A DNA stretch of 64,000 bases from Nannocystis pusilla (GTDB lineage: Bacteria > Myxococcota_A > Polyangia > Nannocystales > Nannocystaceae), in NCBI RefSeq assembly GCF_020073745.1, contig NZ_JAIRAU010000032.1, positions 1 through 64,000 of the forward strand. Direction: 5' to 3'. Below, one piece after another: positions 9,419-17,803 of this stretch. A model generated the notes under the pieces. It did not search any database. It saw only the letters and a program-made list of their open reading frames with translations, and was not told the DNA's origin. Each line of letters starts with the position of its first letter. Position 1 is the first letter of the stretch. The translations under genes and the position numbers were made by a program.

Positions 9419-10771
9419 ATGACCGCGGCACCACAGTCCGACGATGACAACCCGCTCCGCGGCCCGCCCGAGCTGCTGGGACAATTCGGCGAATTCGGCG
9501 GGCGTTACGTGGCCGAGACGCTGATGCCAGCGGTCGAGGAGCTGGCCCGCGCGTGGCCGGAGGCCTGGGCCGACCCGACGTTCGTCGGGGAGTACCGGGC
9601 GATCCTCCGCGACTACGTCGGCCGGCCGACGCCGATCACGGAGGCGCGCCGGCTGCCCGAGGCGGTCGGCGGCGGGCGGATCTTCCTCAAGCGCGAGGAC
9701 CTGAACCACACCGGGGCGCACAAGATCAACAACTGCATCGGCCAGGTGCTCCTGGCCCGCCGGCTCGGCAAGCGGCGCATCATCGCCGAGACCGGGGCGG
9801 GACAGCACGGGGTGGCGACGGCGACCGCCTGCGCGTACTTCGGGATGCCCTGCGTGGTCTACATGGGCGCGGAGGACGTGGCCCGGCAGGCGCTCAACGT
9901 CGTCCGCATGCGCCTGCTCGGGGCGGAGGTCCGGCCGGTGACGAGCGGCTCGGCGACCCTGAAGGACGCGATCAACGCGGCGCTGCGCGACTGGGTGGCC
10001 AGCGTGGCCGACACCCACTACGTGATCGGCAGCGTGATGGGGCCCGACCCGTACCCGCTGATGGTGCGCGAGCTGCAACGGGTGATCGGCGACGAGGCGC
10101 GGGCGCAGCTGCTCGAGCGGATCGGTCGGCTGCCCGACGCGGCGGTGGCGTGCGTCGGCGGCGGCTCGAACGCGATGGGGCTGTTCGCGGCGTTCGTGCC
10201 CGACGCGGCGGTAAAGCTGTACGGGGTCGAGGCGACCGGCGAGGGGCTGCAAGGCCGCCACGCGGCGACGATGGCCCGCGGCCGCGTCGGCGTGTTCCAC
10301 GGGATGCGCAGCCTGGTCCTTCAGACAGACGACGGGCAGCTGCTCGAGGCGCACTCGATCTCGGCGGGGCTCGACTACCCGGGCATCGGCCCGGAGCACG
10401 CGTTCCTGCACGCGACCGGCCGCGCCCGCTACCTCGGGGTGTCCGACCGCGAGGCGCTGGCGGCCACCGAGCTGCTGGCGCGCACGGAGGGCATCATCCC
10501 GGCGCTCGAGAGCGCGCACGCGATCGCGGCGCTGCCGGCGGTGATCCGCGAGCTCGGCCGCGACGCGGTGGTGCTCGTCAACGTGTCGGGCCGCGGCGAC
10601 AAGGACATGCACACGGTGATGAAGCACCTCGACCCGGCGACGCTCGATCTGATCGACAAGGCCGAGCGCGAGCGCGAGGCGGCCCGGGCGGCGTTGCGCG
10701 GGGCGGCCGGCGAGGAGTCGCTGATCGTCGACGGGCACGTGCTCCGCAGCGAACGCAAGGAGGGGACATGA
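9419..10771 (+). CDS. trpB: Tryptophan synthase beta chain
   Basis: A 450-residue PLP enzyme that condenses indole with serine to make tryptophan. Landmarks are FGEFGGRYVAETL at the N-terminus, the PLP lysine in HTGAHKINN (Lys102), the phosphate loop GGGSNAMG, and GRGDKD near the end. About 50 residues beyond GRGDKD form an unusual charged C-terminal tail. The ATG at 9419 fits an extended -10 (TGC-TACCAT) 10 nt upstream. An in-frame ATG at 9344 has a good ribosome site (AGGTGAG) and would add 25 residues, so the start is not settled. The stop overlaps the trpA start (ATGA). No other trp genes are nearby. A palindrome pair lies at 10312/10326. Confidence 0.95.
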   Translation: MTAAPQSDDDNPLRGPPELLGQFGEFGGRYVAETLMPAVEELARAWPEAWADPTFVGEYRAILRDYVGRPTPITEARRLPEAVGGGRIFLKREDLNHTGAHKINNCIGQVLLARRLGKRRIIAETGAGQHGVATATACAYFGMPCVVYMGAEDVARQALNVVRMRLLGAEVRPVTSGSATLKDAINAALRDWVASVADTHYVIGSVMGPDPYPLMVRELQRVIGDEARAQLLERIGRLPDAAVACVGGGSNAMGLFAAFVPDAAVKLYGVEATGEGLQGRHAATMARGRVGVFHGMRSLVLQTDDGQLLEAHSISAGLDYPGIGPEHAFLHATGRARYLGVSDREALAATELLARTEGIIPALESAHAIAALPAVIRELGRDAVVLVNVSGRGDKDMHTVMKHLDPATLDLIDKAEREREAARAALRGAAGEESLIVDGHVLRSERKEGT

Positions 10772-11568
10772 GCGTCGCAGGTGTGGATCGCGTGGCGGCC
10801 GCGTTCGCGCGGGCGCGCGAGGAGAATCGGGCGGCGCTGGTCGGGTACCTGACGGGCTTCGACCCCGACCGCGCCGGCTCGCTCGAGCGGATCTTCGCCG
10901 CCTGTGAGGGCGGCCTCGACGTGCTCGAGCTCGGGGTGCCGTTCAGCGACCCGACGGCCGACGGACCGACGATCCAGGCGGCGATGACCCGCGCCCTGGC
11001 GAGCGGCGCGAGCGTGGCCGGAGCGCTCGAGATGGCGGCGGAGATCCGGCGCCGCTTCCCGCTGCCGATCGTGCTGTTCTCGTACGCCAACCCGCTGCTG
11101 AGCCACGGCCCGGAGCGGCTGGCCCAGGAGGCAGCCGGGGCGGGGGCCGACGCGCTGCTGGTGGTCGACCTGCCGCCCGAGCACGCCGAGGTGCTGCGCG
11201 GGCCGGCCGGGGCCCGCGGGCTCGGATGGATCGGGCTGGTGGCGCCGACGACCACGCCGACTCGCCGCGCGCGGGTGCTGGGGGCCAGCAGCGGGTTCGT
11301 CTACGCGGTCAGCCTCACCGGGGTGACCGGCGCGCCGCTCGATCCGAGCGACCCGGGGCTCCACGCCGGGCTGGCGACGCTGCGCGAGTCGAGCGGCCTG
11401 CCGATCGTGGTCGGCTTCGGCGTGCGCAAGGCCGAAGACGTGCGCGCGCTGGCCGGGCACGCCGACGGGGTGGTGGTCGGCTCGGCGCTGGTCGAGGCCG
11501 GTCAGCGCGGGCCCGCGGCCCTCGGCGAGCTGGTCGCGGCGCTGCGCGGCGGCACGCTGCGGGCCTGA
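10768..11568 (+). CDS. trpA: Tryptophan synthase alpha chain
   Basis: A 266-residue TIM-barrel subunit that cleaves indole-3-glycerol phosphate and channels indole to TrpB. The catalytic region VLELGVPFSDPTADGP holds the general acid/base Glu and Asp. Also visible are the loop YAVSLTGVTGAP and the phosphate-binding VGFGV and GVVVGSALV. It overlaps trpB by 4 nt (ATGA), with AGGAGGGG just upstream, so the two are translationally coupled as the alpha2-beta2 complex requires. A six-unit palindrome array follows the stop codon. Confidence 0.96.
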   Translation: MSVAGVDRVAAAFARAREENRAALVGYLTGFDPDRAGSLERIFAACEGGLDVLELGVPFSDPTADGPTIQAAMTRALASGASVAGALEMAAEIRRRFPLPIVLFSYANPLLSHGPERLAQEAAGAGADALLVVDLPPEHAEVLRGPAGARGLGWIGLVAPTTTPTRRARVLGASSGFVYAVSLTGVTGAPLDPSDPGLHAGLATLRESSGLPIVVGFGVRKAEDVRALAGHADGVVVGSALVEAGQRGPAALGELVAALRGGTLRA

Positions 11569-11593
11569 GGCCGCAGACGGACGAGACGCAAGG

Positions 11594-11679
11594 GACATGT
11601 TCGTCGGAGCATGTCCCTTGCCGCATGTCCCCGGGAGCATGTCTCCGGGGGCATGCCCGATCGGGCACGTCGCGACTCT
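11594..11679. repeat. Six-unit 14-nt palindrome array between convergent trpA and the zinc-ribbon gene
   Basis: CATG cores lie at 11596, 11610, 11624, 11638 and 11652, with a decayed CACG at 11666, each exactly 14 nt apart. Arms around the cores approximate GGA/TCC, while the 4-nt spacers differ. The array fills the gap between the two converging stop codons and can fold into alternative hairpins. Confidence 0.85.
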
Positions 11680-12275
11680 CAGTCCTGCTCGGCGGGGACG
11701 GGCGGGGCGGCCGGGGCCGCCATGGCGCTGGCCGTCCGCTCGAGGTGGACGAGCATGGCGGCGACCGAGAGCAGGGCCGGAGGGTCGGGGCTGATCGGCT
11801 CGGTGCCGCGCTCGCGGACCTCGAAGGCGCCGCCGTCGAAGAACACGCTGTTGAAGCGGCTGACGAGATCCATCAGCGTCGACTGGGCGCCGGTGCTGTC
11901 GAGCATGGCGGTGACCTGGGCCCGGTCGCGCGTGCTGATGTAGATGAAGTCGTCGAACAGCGGGTCGCCGACCTTCAGATCGCGGCGGAACACCTTGATC
12001 ATGCGGTCGAGGGTGCTCTCGCGGGCGAAGCTGGCGCGGAACGACAGGCTGACGCGCGGGCGCGCGGTGATCGAGAAGTGGTAGAAGGTGTAAAACTCGC
12101 TGCCGATGCGCTCGCGCGTCTGCCACTCGCGGGTGACGATGGTGTGGCCGCGCTCGCGCAGGGCGACCTCGGCGTGGCCCTCGGCGCAGCGCTCGCAGAA
12201 GTCGAGCTCGTAGTCGCGGCGGAGCAGGTCACTCCCGTGCGGGAGTTCGCAGAACGCACAGGGGGCGACGTCCAT
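11679..12275 (-). CDS. Small zinc-ribbon-like protein of unknown function
   Basis: A 198-residue cytoplasmic protein. Cys pairs CAFC (6/9) and CERC (27/30) near the N-terminus look like a treble-clef or zinc-ribbon knuckle. The rest is mixed alpha/beta with no motif I recognise (YTFYHFSITARPRVSLSFRA, then a Phe/Asp-rich middle) and a Pro/Ala-rich end. It starts 12 nt after the rlmJ stop, so it is probably co-transcribed with rlmJ. A role in RNA or translation is only a guess from that neighbour. Confidence 0.65.
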   Translation of the reverse strand: MDVAPCAFCELPHGSDLLRRDYELDFCERCAEGHAEVALRERGHTIVTREWQTRERIGSEFYTFYHFSITARPRVSLSFRASFARESTLDRMIKVFRRDLKVGDPLFDDFIYISTRDRAQVTAMLDSTGAQSTLMDLVSRFNSVFFDGGAFEVRERGTEPISPDPPALLSVAAMLVHLERTASAMAAPAAPPVPAEQD

Positions 12276-12287
12276 GCCGGCACCGTA

Positions 12288-13163
12288 TCAGGGCGGGGCG
12301 AGCCAGTCGACGCGGGCGCTGCCGTGAAACTCGGGCTCCTCGGCCAAACGGGCCGCGAGGTCGGGCAGGAGCGCGCGCAAGGCGGTGTCGGTCTGCCACG
12401 GGGCGCCGGCGAGGAGCAGCCCGGAGCCGCTCAGGACGGCGGGGTCGTCAGGCCGCGTCCGCAGCTCGGCGCACAGGACGTCGCGCATGCCGGCGCGGAG
12501 GACCGCGGCGTGCAGCAGCGTGGCCGCCAGCGGACCCTTGATCGGGTACCACAGCGCGGCGCAGGCCTGCGGCCAGCGCTGGCGCGCCAGCTGCAATCCG
12601 GCCAGAGCGGCGGCGAACTCGTCGGGGCGCTCGTAGGGCGGATCGATGAGGACGAGGCCGCGGCGCGGGGTGGGCGGCAGCAGGGCGCTGAGGGCCTCGT
12701 AGCCGTCGCGCTGGTGGATGGCGACCTGCGGGTCGCGCCGGGCGCCGTGCTCGCCGCGCACGCTGAACTCGTCGCGCAGCGCGGCGGCCTCGGCCGGCTG
12801 GAGCTCGCACAGGATCATGCGATCGTCGGGCCGCAGGACGGCGCGGACGAGCCGCGGCGAGCCGGGATAGCGGGTGAGCTCGCCGCCGGAGTTGAGCTCG
12901 GCCACGCGGGCGAGGTAATCGGCGAGCGCCGGCGGAAGCCCCGCAGCGCCGCGATCCGGCCACAGCCGGGCGACGCCGCGCTGAAACTCGCGCGTGCGCG
13001 CCGCGCCGCCCTGGTCCAGGGGATAGCTGCCGCGACCGGCGTGGGTGTCGACGTAGCAGAAGGGCGCGGGCTTGTGCTGCAGGCGACGCACGAGCTGCAA
13101 CAGGACCACGTGCTTGAACACGTCGGCGGCGTTGCCGGAATGGAACTCGTGGCGATAGTTCAT
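12288..13163 (-). CDS. rlmJ: 23S rRNA (adenine-N6)-methyltransferase RlmJ
   Basis: A 291-residue SAM-dependent enzyme. In E. coli RlmJ methylates A2030 of 23S rRNA. Family signatures are the start MNYRHEFHSGNAADVFKHVV, the SAM-site segment YVDTHAGRGSY, and the catalytic DPPYE motif of N6-adenine methyltransferases. Length matches the family (about 280). It is first in a two-gene unit with the zinc-ribbon gene. Confidence 0.92.
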   Translation of the reverse strand: MNYRHEFHSGNAADVFKHVVLLQLVRRLQHKPAPFCYVDTHAGRGSYPLDQGGAARTREFQRGVARLWPDRGAAGLPPALADYLARVAELNSGGELTRYPGSPRLVRAVLRPDDRMILCELQPAEAAALRDEFSVRGEHGARRDPQVAIHQRDGYEALSALLPPTPRRGLVLIDPPYERPDEFAAALAGLQLARQRWPQACAALWYPIKGPLAATLLHAAVLRAGMRDVLCAELRTRPDDPAVLSGSGLLLAGAPWQTDTALRALLPDLAARLAEEPEFHGSARVDWLAPP

Positions 13164-13326
13164 CGGTCTCGCTGCGTCCGTTCGAGGCCCTGCAGGGCGG
13201 GCGTGACGATAGTCGATCTGCGCGCCGCCCGGCGCAGGGACGATCTGCAGCCCGCGCGGGGAGGTTGGTCACTGGCTGTGGTGATGGGGCGAAGGTCGGC
13301 GCGTGGGTCGCCGAACATCGTCTTGG

Positions 13327-14754
13327 TCACACGACCGGGAGGCGCGCTCCCATGAAATCGGCGGCGACGACCGCGGCCGGGTGCCCGCGATTGCACAGGA
13401 CCACGGTCGTGTGGTCGCGATAGATCGCCAGGTCGCCGTTGACCCCGGGGGCGGCGCCGCCGTGCCCGTAGTAGGTCGCGCCGTTGCGGGCCCGCACCGG
13501 CAAGCCGAGGCCCCAGTGCGATGTGCCCGCGACCACTTTGGGTGTCGTCATGGCGGCGAGGGTGGCGGCGCTGACCAGCGCGCCGCGGCGCAGAGCGACG
13601 GCGAACGCGTGCAGATCCTCGACGGTGGAATAGCCGCCGCCGGCGGGCAGCCCTGCGTAGGGTGCCAGGACCTTGCGGCCGGTCGCACCCGCGCCGGTGG
13701 ACGGGATGGCGGTCGCGTGCGAGGAGGCGAACGCTTGCGAGGTCGCCTTCATCCCCGCCGGCCCGAAGACCCGCTCCTGGAAGACCACGTCGTAGGGCTT
13801 GCCGGTGACCCGCTCGAGGATCGCGCCGAGCAGGACGAAGCCGTAGTTGCTGTAGCCCCACCGCGCGCCCGGTTCGAAGACCGGCTCACGGGCGCCGTAG
13901 AACCGCACCAGATCGGCGGGCGTCTTGAGCGCGTCGGCGTTGGCGTCGTACTGCGGGCCGAAGATGTCGCCGGTGCCGCCGGTATGGGTCAGCAACTGCT
14001 CCACCGTCACTCGCTCGGCCAGCGACTTGTTGGCGTAGTCGGGGAGGTGTCGGGCGAGCGGGTCGGCGAGGGCCAGGCGCCCCTGTTCCACCAGCTGCAT
14101 GGTCGCCACGGCGGTGAACATCTTGCCCATGGAGCCGATGCAGAACCGGGTCGACGGCGTCACGGAGAGCTCGCGCCCGTCGTCGATCGCTCCGTGGCCG
14201 GCGCTGTACAGCACCTGGTCCCCGCGCGCGACCAGCACGGCGCCGTTGAAGCGGCCGGCTCGGGCCTCGTCGCGGATCTTCGTCTCGATGGCGGCGAGCG
14301 CCGATGGCTGGTCGAGCCGCGGGATGGTGCCTTCGGCGGGGGCGCCGGCGAAGGCGATGTCGTCCAGCGTGTCCGGGCCCGAGGCGGTCAGTACGACCTT
14401 CGAGCGCCGGTCCCACGCGCGATCCTTCACGAAGGCGGTGATCTCCTGCGGGCCCGTGACCTGCGAGGTGATGAGTTCGAAGCCGCCGGTGACCTCGCGG
14501 ACCGACAGGTCGTCGTCGACGTAGGGTTGCACCGTCGGTGCGAACGTCTCGACGAACCGCTTGTAGACGCCGAGGTCAGGATCGTTGAACGCCGTCAGCC
14601 AGCGCTCCAACCACGACTCGAGCACGCTCGGAGCGCCGGTCTCCGGGTCGCTCGCGGGAGTCGGAGGATGAGGTCGACAGCCGCCGAGGACGGCTCCGGC
14701 CGCCAGGCAGCCGGCGCCTTTTCCCACGGAGAGGAGAAGAGCGCGCCTGTTCAC
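13327..14754 (-). CDS. Class C beta-lactamase-like serine hydrolase, lipoprotein
   Basis: A 475-residue protein with a signal peptide and lipobox LGGC (Cys26). After an N-terminal region of about 170 residues it has the beta-lactamase/transpeptidase fold of PF00144. The active-site motif is GSMGK (Ser208, Lys211), the second is YSN within WGYSNYGF, and the third HGG within YGHGGAAPG replaces KTG. It is probably a D-amino-acid peptidase or esterase of the envelope rather than a true beta-lactamase. The N-terminal part resembles the DUF3471-type or NTF2-like regions seen in such hydrolases (weak). The start is GTG at 14754; a TAGGAT box lies 12 nt upstream. Confidence 0.82.
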   Translation of the reverse strand: MNRRALLLSVGKGAGCLAAGAVLGGCRPHPPTPASDPETGAPSVLESWLERWLTAFNDPDLGVYKRFVETFAPTVQPYVDDDLSVREVTGGFELITSQVTGPQEITAFVKDRAWDRRSKVVLTASGPDTLDDIAFAGAPAEGTIPRLDQPSALAAIETKIRDEARAGRFNGAVLVARGDQVLYSAGHGAIDDGRELSVTPSTRFCIGSMGKMFTAVATMQLVEQGRLALADPLARHLPDYANKSLAERVTVEQLLTHTGGTGDIFGPQYDANADALKTPADLVRFYGAREPVFEPGARWGYSNYGFVLLGAILERVTGKPYDVVFQERVFGPAGMKATSQAFASSHATAIPSTGAGATGRKVLAPYAGLPAGGGYSTVEDLHAFAVALRRGALVSAATLAAMTTPKVVAGTSHWGLGLPVRARNGATYYGHGGAAPGVNGDLAIYRDHTTVVLCNRGHPAAVVAADFMGARLPVV

Positions 14755-15078
14755 GATGCGGGCGGCATCCTAACCTCGCGGGGTGGAGATGGCGACGCGA
14801 GTCCGAGGCGCATGCCCGGACGGATGAGCACGGCTGTGCGGGCGCTTGAAAAGTGATTGACGCGGTGCCTGCGCACTGCTAGCGCGCGGACCCGTTCCCG
14901 CGCTTGAAGCGACTGACCATGGTTACTACCGCGCTTGTCGAGCTCCCACACGAAACTCCTGACGGTGGTTCACCGCGGCGGCGCGGCATAGCAGGCGGAG
15001 CCGGCCGTGAAAAGCCCGGGCGGCGTGACCGGGCACGATCCCCGGACGACGTAAAACGGCGTATGGTAGCCGCGCTCG
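14755..15078. other. Divergent intergenic region without a gene
   Basis: These 324 nt separate the serine hydrolase and yihY starts. They hold a TAGGAT box (14772-14767, minus) and TATGGT (15062-15067, plus). No ORF, RNA gene or palindrome unit is visible. Confidence 0.5.
15062..15067 (+). promoter_or_regulatory. -10 box of yihY
   Basis: TATGGT ends 11 nt before the ATG at 15079. No -35 and no Shine-Dalgarno sequence were seen, so translation probably starts at or very near the 5' end of the mRNA. Confidence 0.4.
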
Positions 15079-16014
15079 ATGCCTGAAGGCCGTAAGTCCG
15101 CCGCGCTCGCCGCGGCTTTGCTGATGCTGCGCCGGCTCGGAGGCTTCCTGCTGCGGGTGCTCCGCCACCTCGGCAAGAACAAGGCGCTGCTGCTGGCGGG
15201 CGGGGTCGCCTACAACGCGCTGCTGTCGATCGTGCCGATGCTGGCGGTGGTGCTGGTCGCGCTGACCCACGTCTGGGACAAGAACCAGCTGACCGAGATC
15301 ATCAGCCACGAGCTCAACCTGCTGATCCCCAACCAGGCCGACACGATCATTCAGGAGGTCGTCAGCCTGCTCGACAACCGCGACCTGGTCGGCGGGATCG
15401 GCCTCGGGGTGATGCTGTTCTTCAGCACGTGGGCCTTCAAGATGCTGGAGGGCGCGCTGGCGGTGATCTTCGCCAGGAGCCGGGCCCGCCGCCAGCGCAG
15501 CTTCTGGATGTCGGCGCTGCTGCCGTACATCTTCATCGTCGTGATCGCCGGCGGGCTGCTGGTGCTCACCGCCCTGGTCGCGCTGCTCGAGCGCCTGGCC
15601 GAGGCCGAGCTGGTGCTGTTCGGCTATCAGCTGTCCCTCGGGTCAGGTCCGGCGTTCGCCCTCAAGCTGAGCGGCATCGTCACGCTGATCTTCATGTTCA
15701 CCGCGGCCTACCGCGTCATGCCGATCACCGAGGTGTCGTGGCGCCGCGCCCTCACCGGCGGGGTCGCGGCGGCGCTGCTGTGGGACGTGCTGCGCCGGGC
15801 GCTGATGGTCTACTTCTCCAAGATCTCGCTGGTGAACGTGGTCTACGGGTCGCTGGCCACGGTCATCATCGCCCTGTTGACGCTCGAGATCGGCACCCTC
15901 ATCATCCTGCTGGGCGCGCAGATCATCTCCGAGCTGCAGCACAGCGAGGAGGCCGGGCTGCCGTGGTACGAGGCGGCGCCCGAGAGCGAGATGATCGGGG
16001 TCAAGCAGGGCTGA
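15079..16014 (+). CDS. YihY/BrkB family inner membrane protein
   Basis: A 311-residue polytopic membrane protein of the YihY (formerly BrkB, RNase BN) family. About six membrane segments are visible. Family landmarks are LLLAGGVAYNALLSIVPML, STWAFKMLEGALAVIFARSR, YRVMPITEVSWRRAL and VYGSLATVIIALLTLE. The biochemical role of the family is unsettled. A short gene follows 44 nt after the stop. A palindrome pair lies at 15630/15644. Confidence 0.88.
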   Translation: MPEGRKSAALAAALLMLRRLGGFLLRVLRHLGKNKALLLAGGVAYNALLSIVPMLAVVLVALTHVWDKNQLTEIISHELNLLIPNQADTIIQEVVSLLDNRDLVGGIGLGVMLFFSTWAFKMLEGALAVIFARSRARRQRSFWMSALLPYIFIVVIAGGLLVLTALVALLERLAEAELVLFGYQLSLGSGPAFALKLSGIVTLIFMFTAAYRVMPITEVSWRRALTGGVAAALLWDVLRRALMVYFSKISLVNVVYGSLATVIIALLTLEIGTLIILLGAQIISELQHSEEAGLPWYEAAPESEMIGVKQG

Positions 16015-16058
16015 GCCGCCCGGCCCGTCGCGGACGATCGGAGCCTGAACATCGGGAC

Positions 16059-16508
16059 ATGTCCGAAGTACCACACAGGCTGGCGGTCGGGATCGTCGGG
16101 GTGTGGCTGGCGGCGCAGGCGATCGCGCTGGTCCGCGGGCTGTCGCCGCTGCCGCCGCCGCTCGGGGCGCACATGCCGTGGCGGATGTTCAGCGACCCGT
16201 CGCCGATCGACCGCACGCTGACGGCCGAGGGTCGCGCGGCCGACGGGACGTGGGTGACGATCCCGCTCGAGCGGTACTTCCGGCACACGCGCGGCGCCAC
16301 CGGCGAGCGGGCGTACGAGTTCAGCGCGATCGTGTTCGAGCCGGGCCACCTGGCCGAGCGCCACGCGTTCGCCCGCTGGCTGGCGGCGCGCATGGCCGAG
16401 GACGGGCAGCCGGTCGACAAGGTGCGGCTGGTCCGGCGCTGGCGCGATCTTCGCGACGGGTCGACGGGCGTGGCGACGATCGGACAGTACCCGGTGGGCG
16501 ATGGCTGA
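16059..16508 (+). CDS. Small membrane-anchored protein paired with HTTM protein
   Basis: A 149-residue protein with one N-terminal hydrophobic segment (RLAVGIVGVWLAAQAIALV) and a soluble domain starting at PWRMFSDPSPIDRTLTAEGR. The W-x-MF segment and strand-rich domain are like partners encoded beside HTTM (gamma-carboxylase-like) proteins (inference). Its last 8 nt overlap the HTTM gene, so the two are coupled. The ATG sits inside a perfect GGACATGTCC unit (16056-16065), so the palindrome itself provides the start codon. No function can be assigned. Confidence 0.7.
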   Translation: MSEVPHRLAVGIVGVWLAAQAIALVRGLSPLPPPLGAHMPWRMFSDPSPIDRTLTAEGRAADGTWVTIPLERYFRHTRGATGERAYEFSAIVFEPGHLAERHAFARWLAARMAEDGQPVDKVRLVRRWRDLRDGSTGVATIGQYPVGDG

Positions 16509-17325
16509 GGCGGCCGGCGAGCTGTCGCGGTTCTTCTTCGCGGCGGAGGCGACGGCGCGGGCGCAGCGGTTCGCCCGCGGGCTGGCCCTGTGGACAGGTG
16601 TTTACGCGCTGATGCAGTGGCCGCACCTCGAGGAGCTGTACAGCCGACCGGTGCTGCGCGAGGGCCGGCTCGACCGCTGGCTGGCCGGGCCTCCGCCGCC
16701 GCTGTGGCTGATCACGGGGCTGATGGCGCTGCTGCTCGCGGCGGCGGCGCTGGTGGCCGCGGGGCGCGGCGGACGGGCGGCGCGGGTGCTGGCGGCCGGG
16801 CTGTTCGCGCTGCTGGTCGGGCTCGAGGCGAGCACGCCGCGGGCCTACGCGGAGCTGGCGGCGGTGCAGTGGGGGTTGGTGGCCCTGGCGCCGCTGGGGC
16901 GGGTGGGGCCGCGCTGGGCGACGCGCCTGATGATGCTGCAGCTGTCGGCGGTGTACGTGTTCGCGGCGCTGTCGAAGCTGGTCGAAGGGACATCCTGGTG
17001 GACGGGCGAGGCGATGGTGCTGATCTTCCGCTCGTCGCACCAGGGCCAGCACCTGCTGTCGGCCTGGCTGCCGCTGACCCTCGGGCCGCTGGCCCGCGCG
17101 CTGGCGTGGTCGACGATCGCGCTCGAGCTGGCGATCGGGCTCGGGCTGTGGTTCGCCCGCACGCGCACGCCGGCCGCGCTCGCGCTGGTGCTGCTGCACC
17201 TCGGGATCGCCGGGTCGATGCGGGTGTCGCTGCTGTTCCACGCGCTGATGCTGCTGCACCTGCTGCTGTTCTTCGGGCCGCGCGAGGCGGCGGCGCGAGC
17301 CGCGGGTGCAGACGTGTCTGCATGA
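16501..17325 (+). CDS. HTTM-domain (gamma-carboxylase-like) membrane protein
   Basis: A 274-residue polytopic membrane protein with about six or seven segments. The pattern ALSKLVEGTSWWTGEAM and the final FHALMLLHLLLFFGP are typical of the HTTM domain shared with vitamin-K-dependent gamma-carboxylases, usually found without the catalytic part in bacteria. It overlaps the preceding small gene by 8 nt, and the pair probably acts together. A palindrome pair lies at 16581/16595, and a five-unit array follows the stop. Confidence 0.75.
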   Translation: MAEAAGELSRFFFAAEATARAQRFARGLALWTGVYALMQWPHLEELYSRPVLREGRLDRWLAGPPPPLWLITGLMALLLAAAALVAAGRGGRAARVLAAGLFALLVGLEASTPRAYAELAAVQWGLVALAPLGRVGPRWATRLMMLQLSAVYVFAALSKLVEGTSWWTGEAMVLIFRSSHQGQHLLSAWLPLTLGPLARALAWSTIALELAIGLGLWFARTRTPAALALVLLHLGIAGSMRVSLLFHALMLLHLLLFFGPREAAARAAGADVSA

Positions 17326-17396
17326 GCATGTCCGTTCGAGCATGTGCCCGAGGGCATGTCCGATAGGGCATGCGCTAGGGGACATGTTCCTTGGCG
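17313..17396. repeat. Five- to six-unit 14-nt palindrome array in a convergent gap
   Basis: CATG cores at 17327, 17341, 17355, 17369 and 17383 are exactly 14 nt apart; a decayed CGTG at 17313 keeps phase. The array spans the 49-nt gap between the HTTM gene and the anti-sigma-like gene and continues into the last codons of both. Confidence 0.85.
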
Positions 17397-17803
17397 TCGA
17401 GCATGTAGAGGACGACGTCCTGGCGCGGGAGGGCGACGCGGCGGGAGGCGAGGGCGCCGGCGAGCTCGGGGGCCAGCTGCAGCGGCTCGCCGGGCGGGGC
17501 GACGCGGCCGAGGCCGATCCACGCGGGGTGGAGGGCGCCGAGGTCGCGGCCGGCGATGAGGTCGACGGGCGCGGGCGCGGACGCGACGGACGGCGCGGGC
17601 GTGGCGGGCACGGCGACGGGACGCGGCGCCAGCACGAGGGCGGCGGCGGCGGTGGCGGTGGCGAGGCCGCCGGCGCCGAGCCACCACGGCCAGCGCGGAC
17701 GCGGCCGGGCGTCGCGGCGGGCCCGAAAGCGCTGGAGGCCGCCGGGCGGGGGATCGAGGACGACGAACATGTCCTTCAGGTCATCTTCTGACGGCGGCTT
17801 CAC
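17375..17803 (-). CDS. Probable anti-sigma factor (single-pass membrane protein)
   Basis: A 142-residue protein with a 37-residue cytoplasmic N-terminus, one membrane segment (about 38-60, WPWWLGAGGLATATAAAALV) and a Pro/Ala-rich outer part. It has no HRxxC zinc anti-sigma motif. The call rests on topology and on its start overlapping the end of the ECF sigma gene by 23 nt, the usual arrangement. Its last codons run into the palindrome array. Confidence 0.6.
   Translation of the reverse strand: MKPPSEDDLKDMFVVLDPPPGGLQRFRARRDARPRPRWPWWLGAGGLATATAAAALVLAPRPVAVPATPAPSVASAPAPVDLIAGRDLGALHPAWIGLGRVAPPGEPLQLAPELAGALASRRVALPRQDVVLYMLDAKEHVP

Noticed and set aside
11594..11679. CRISPR array
   Set aside because: The repeat unit is only 14 nt including a 4-nt spacer, far too short for CRISPR repeats and spacers, and no cas genes are present.
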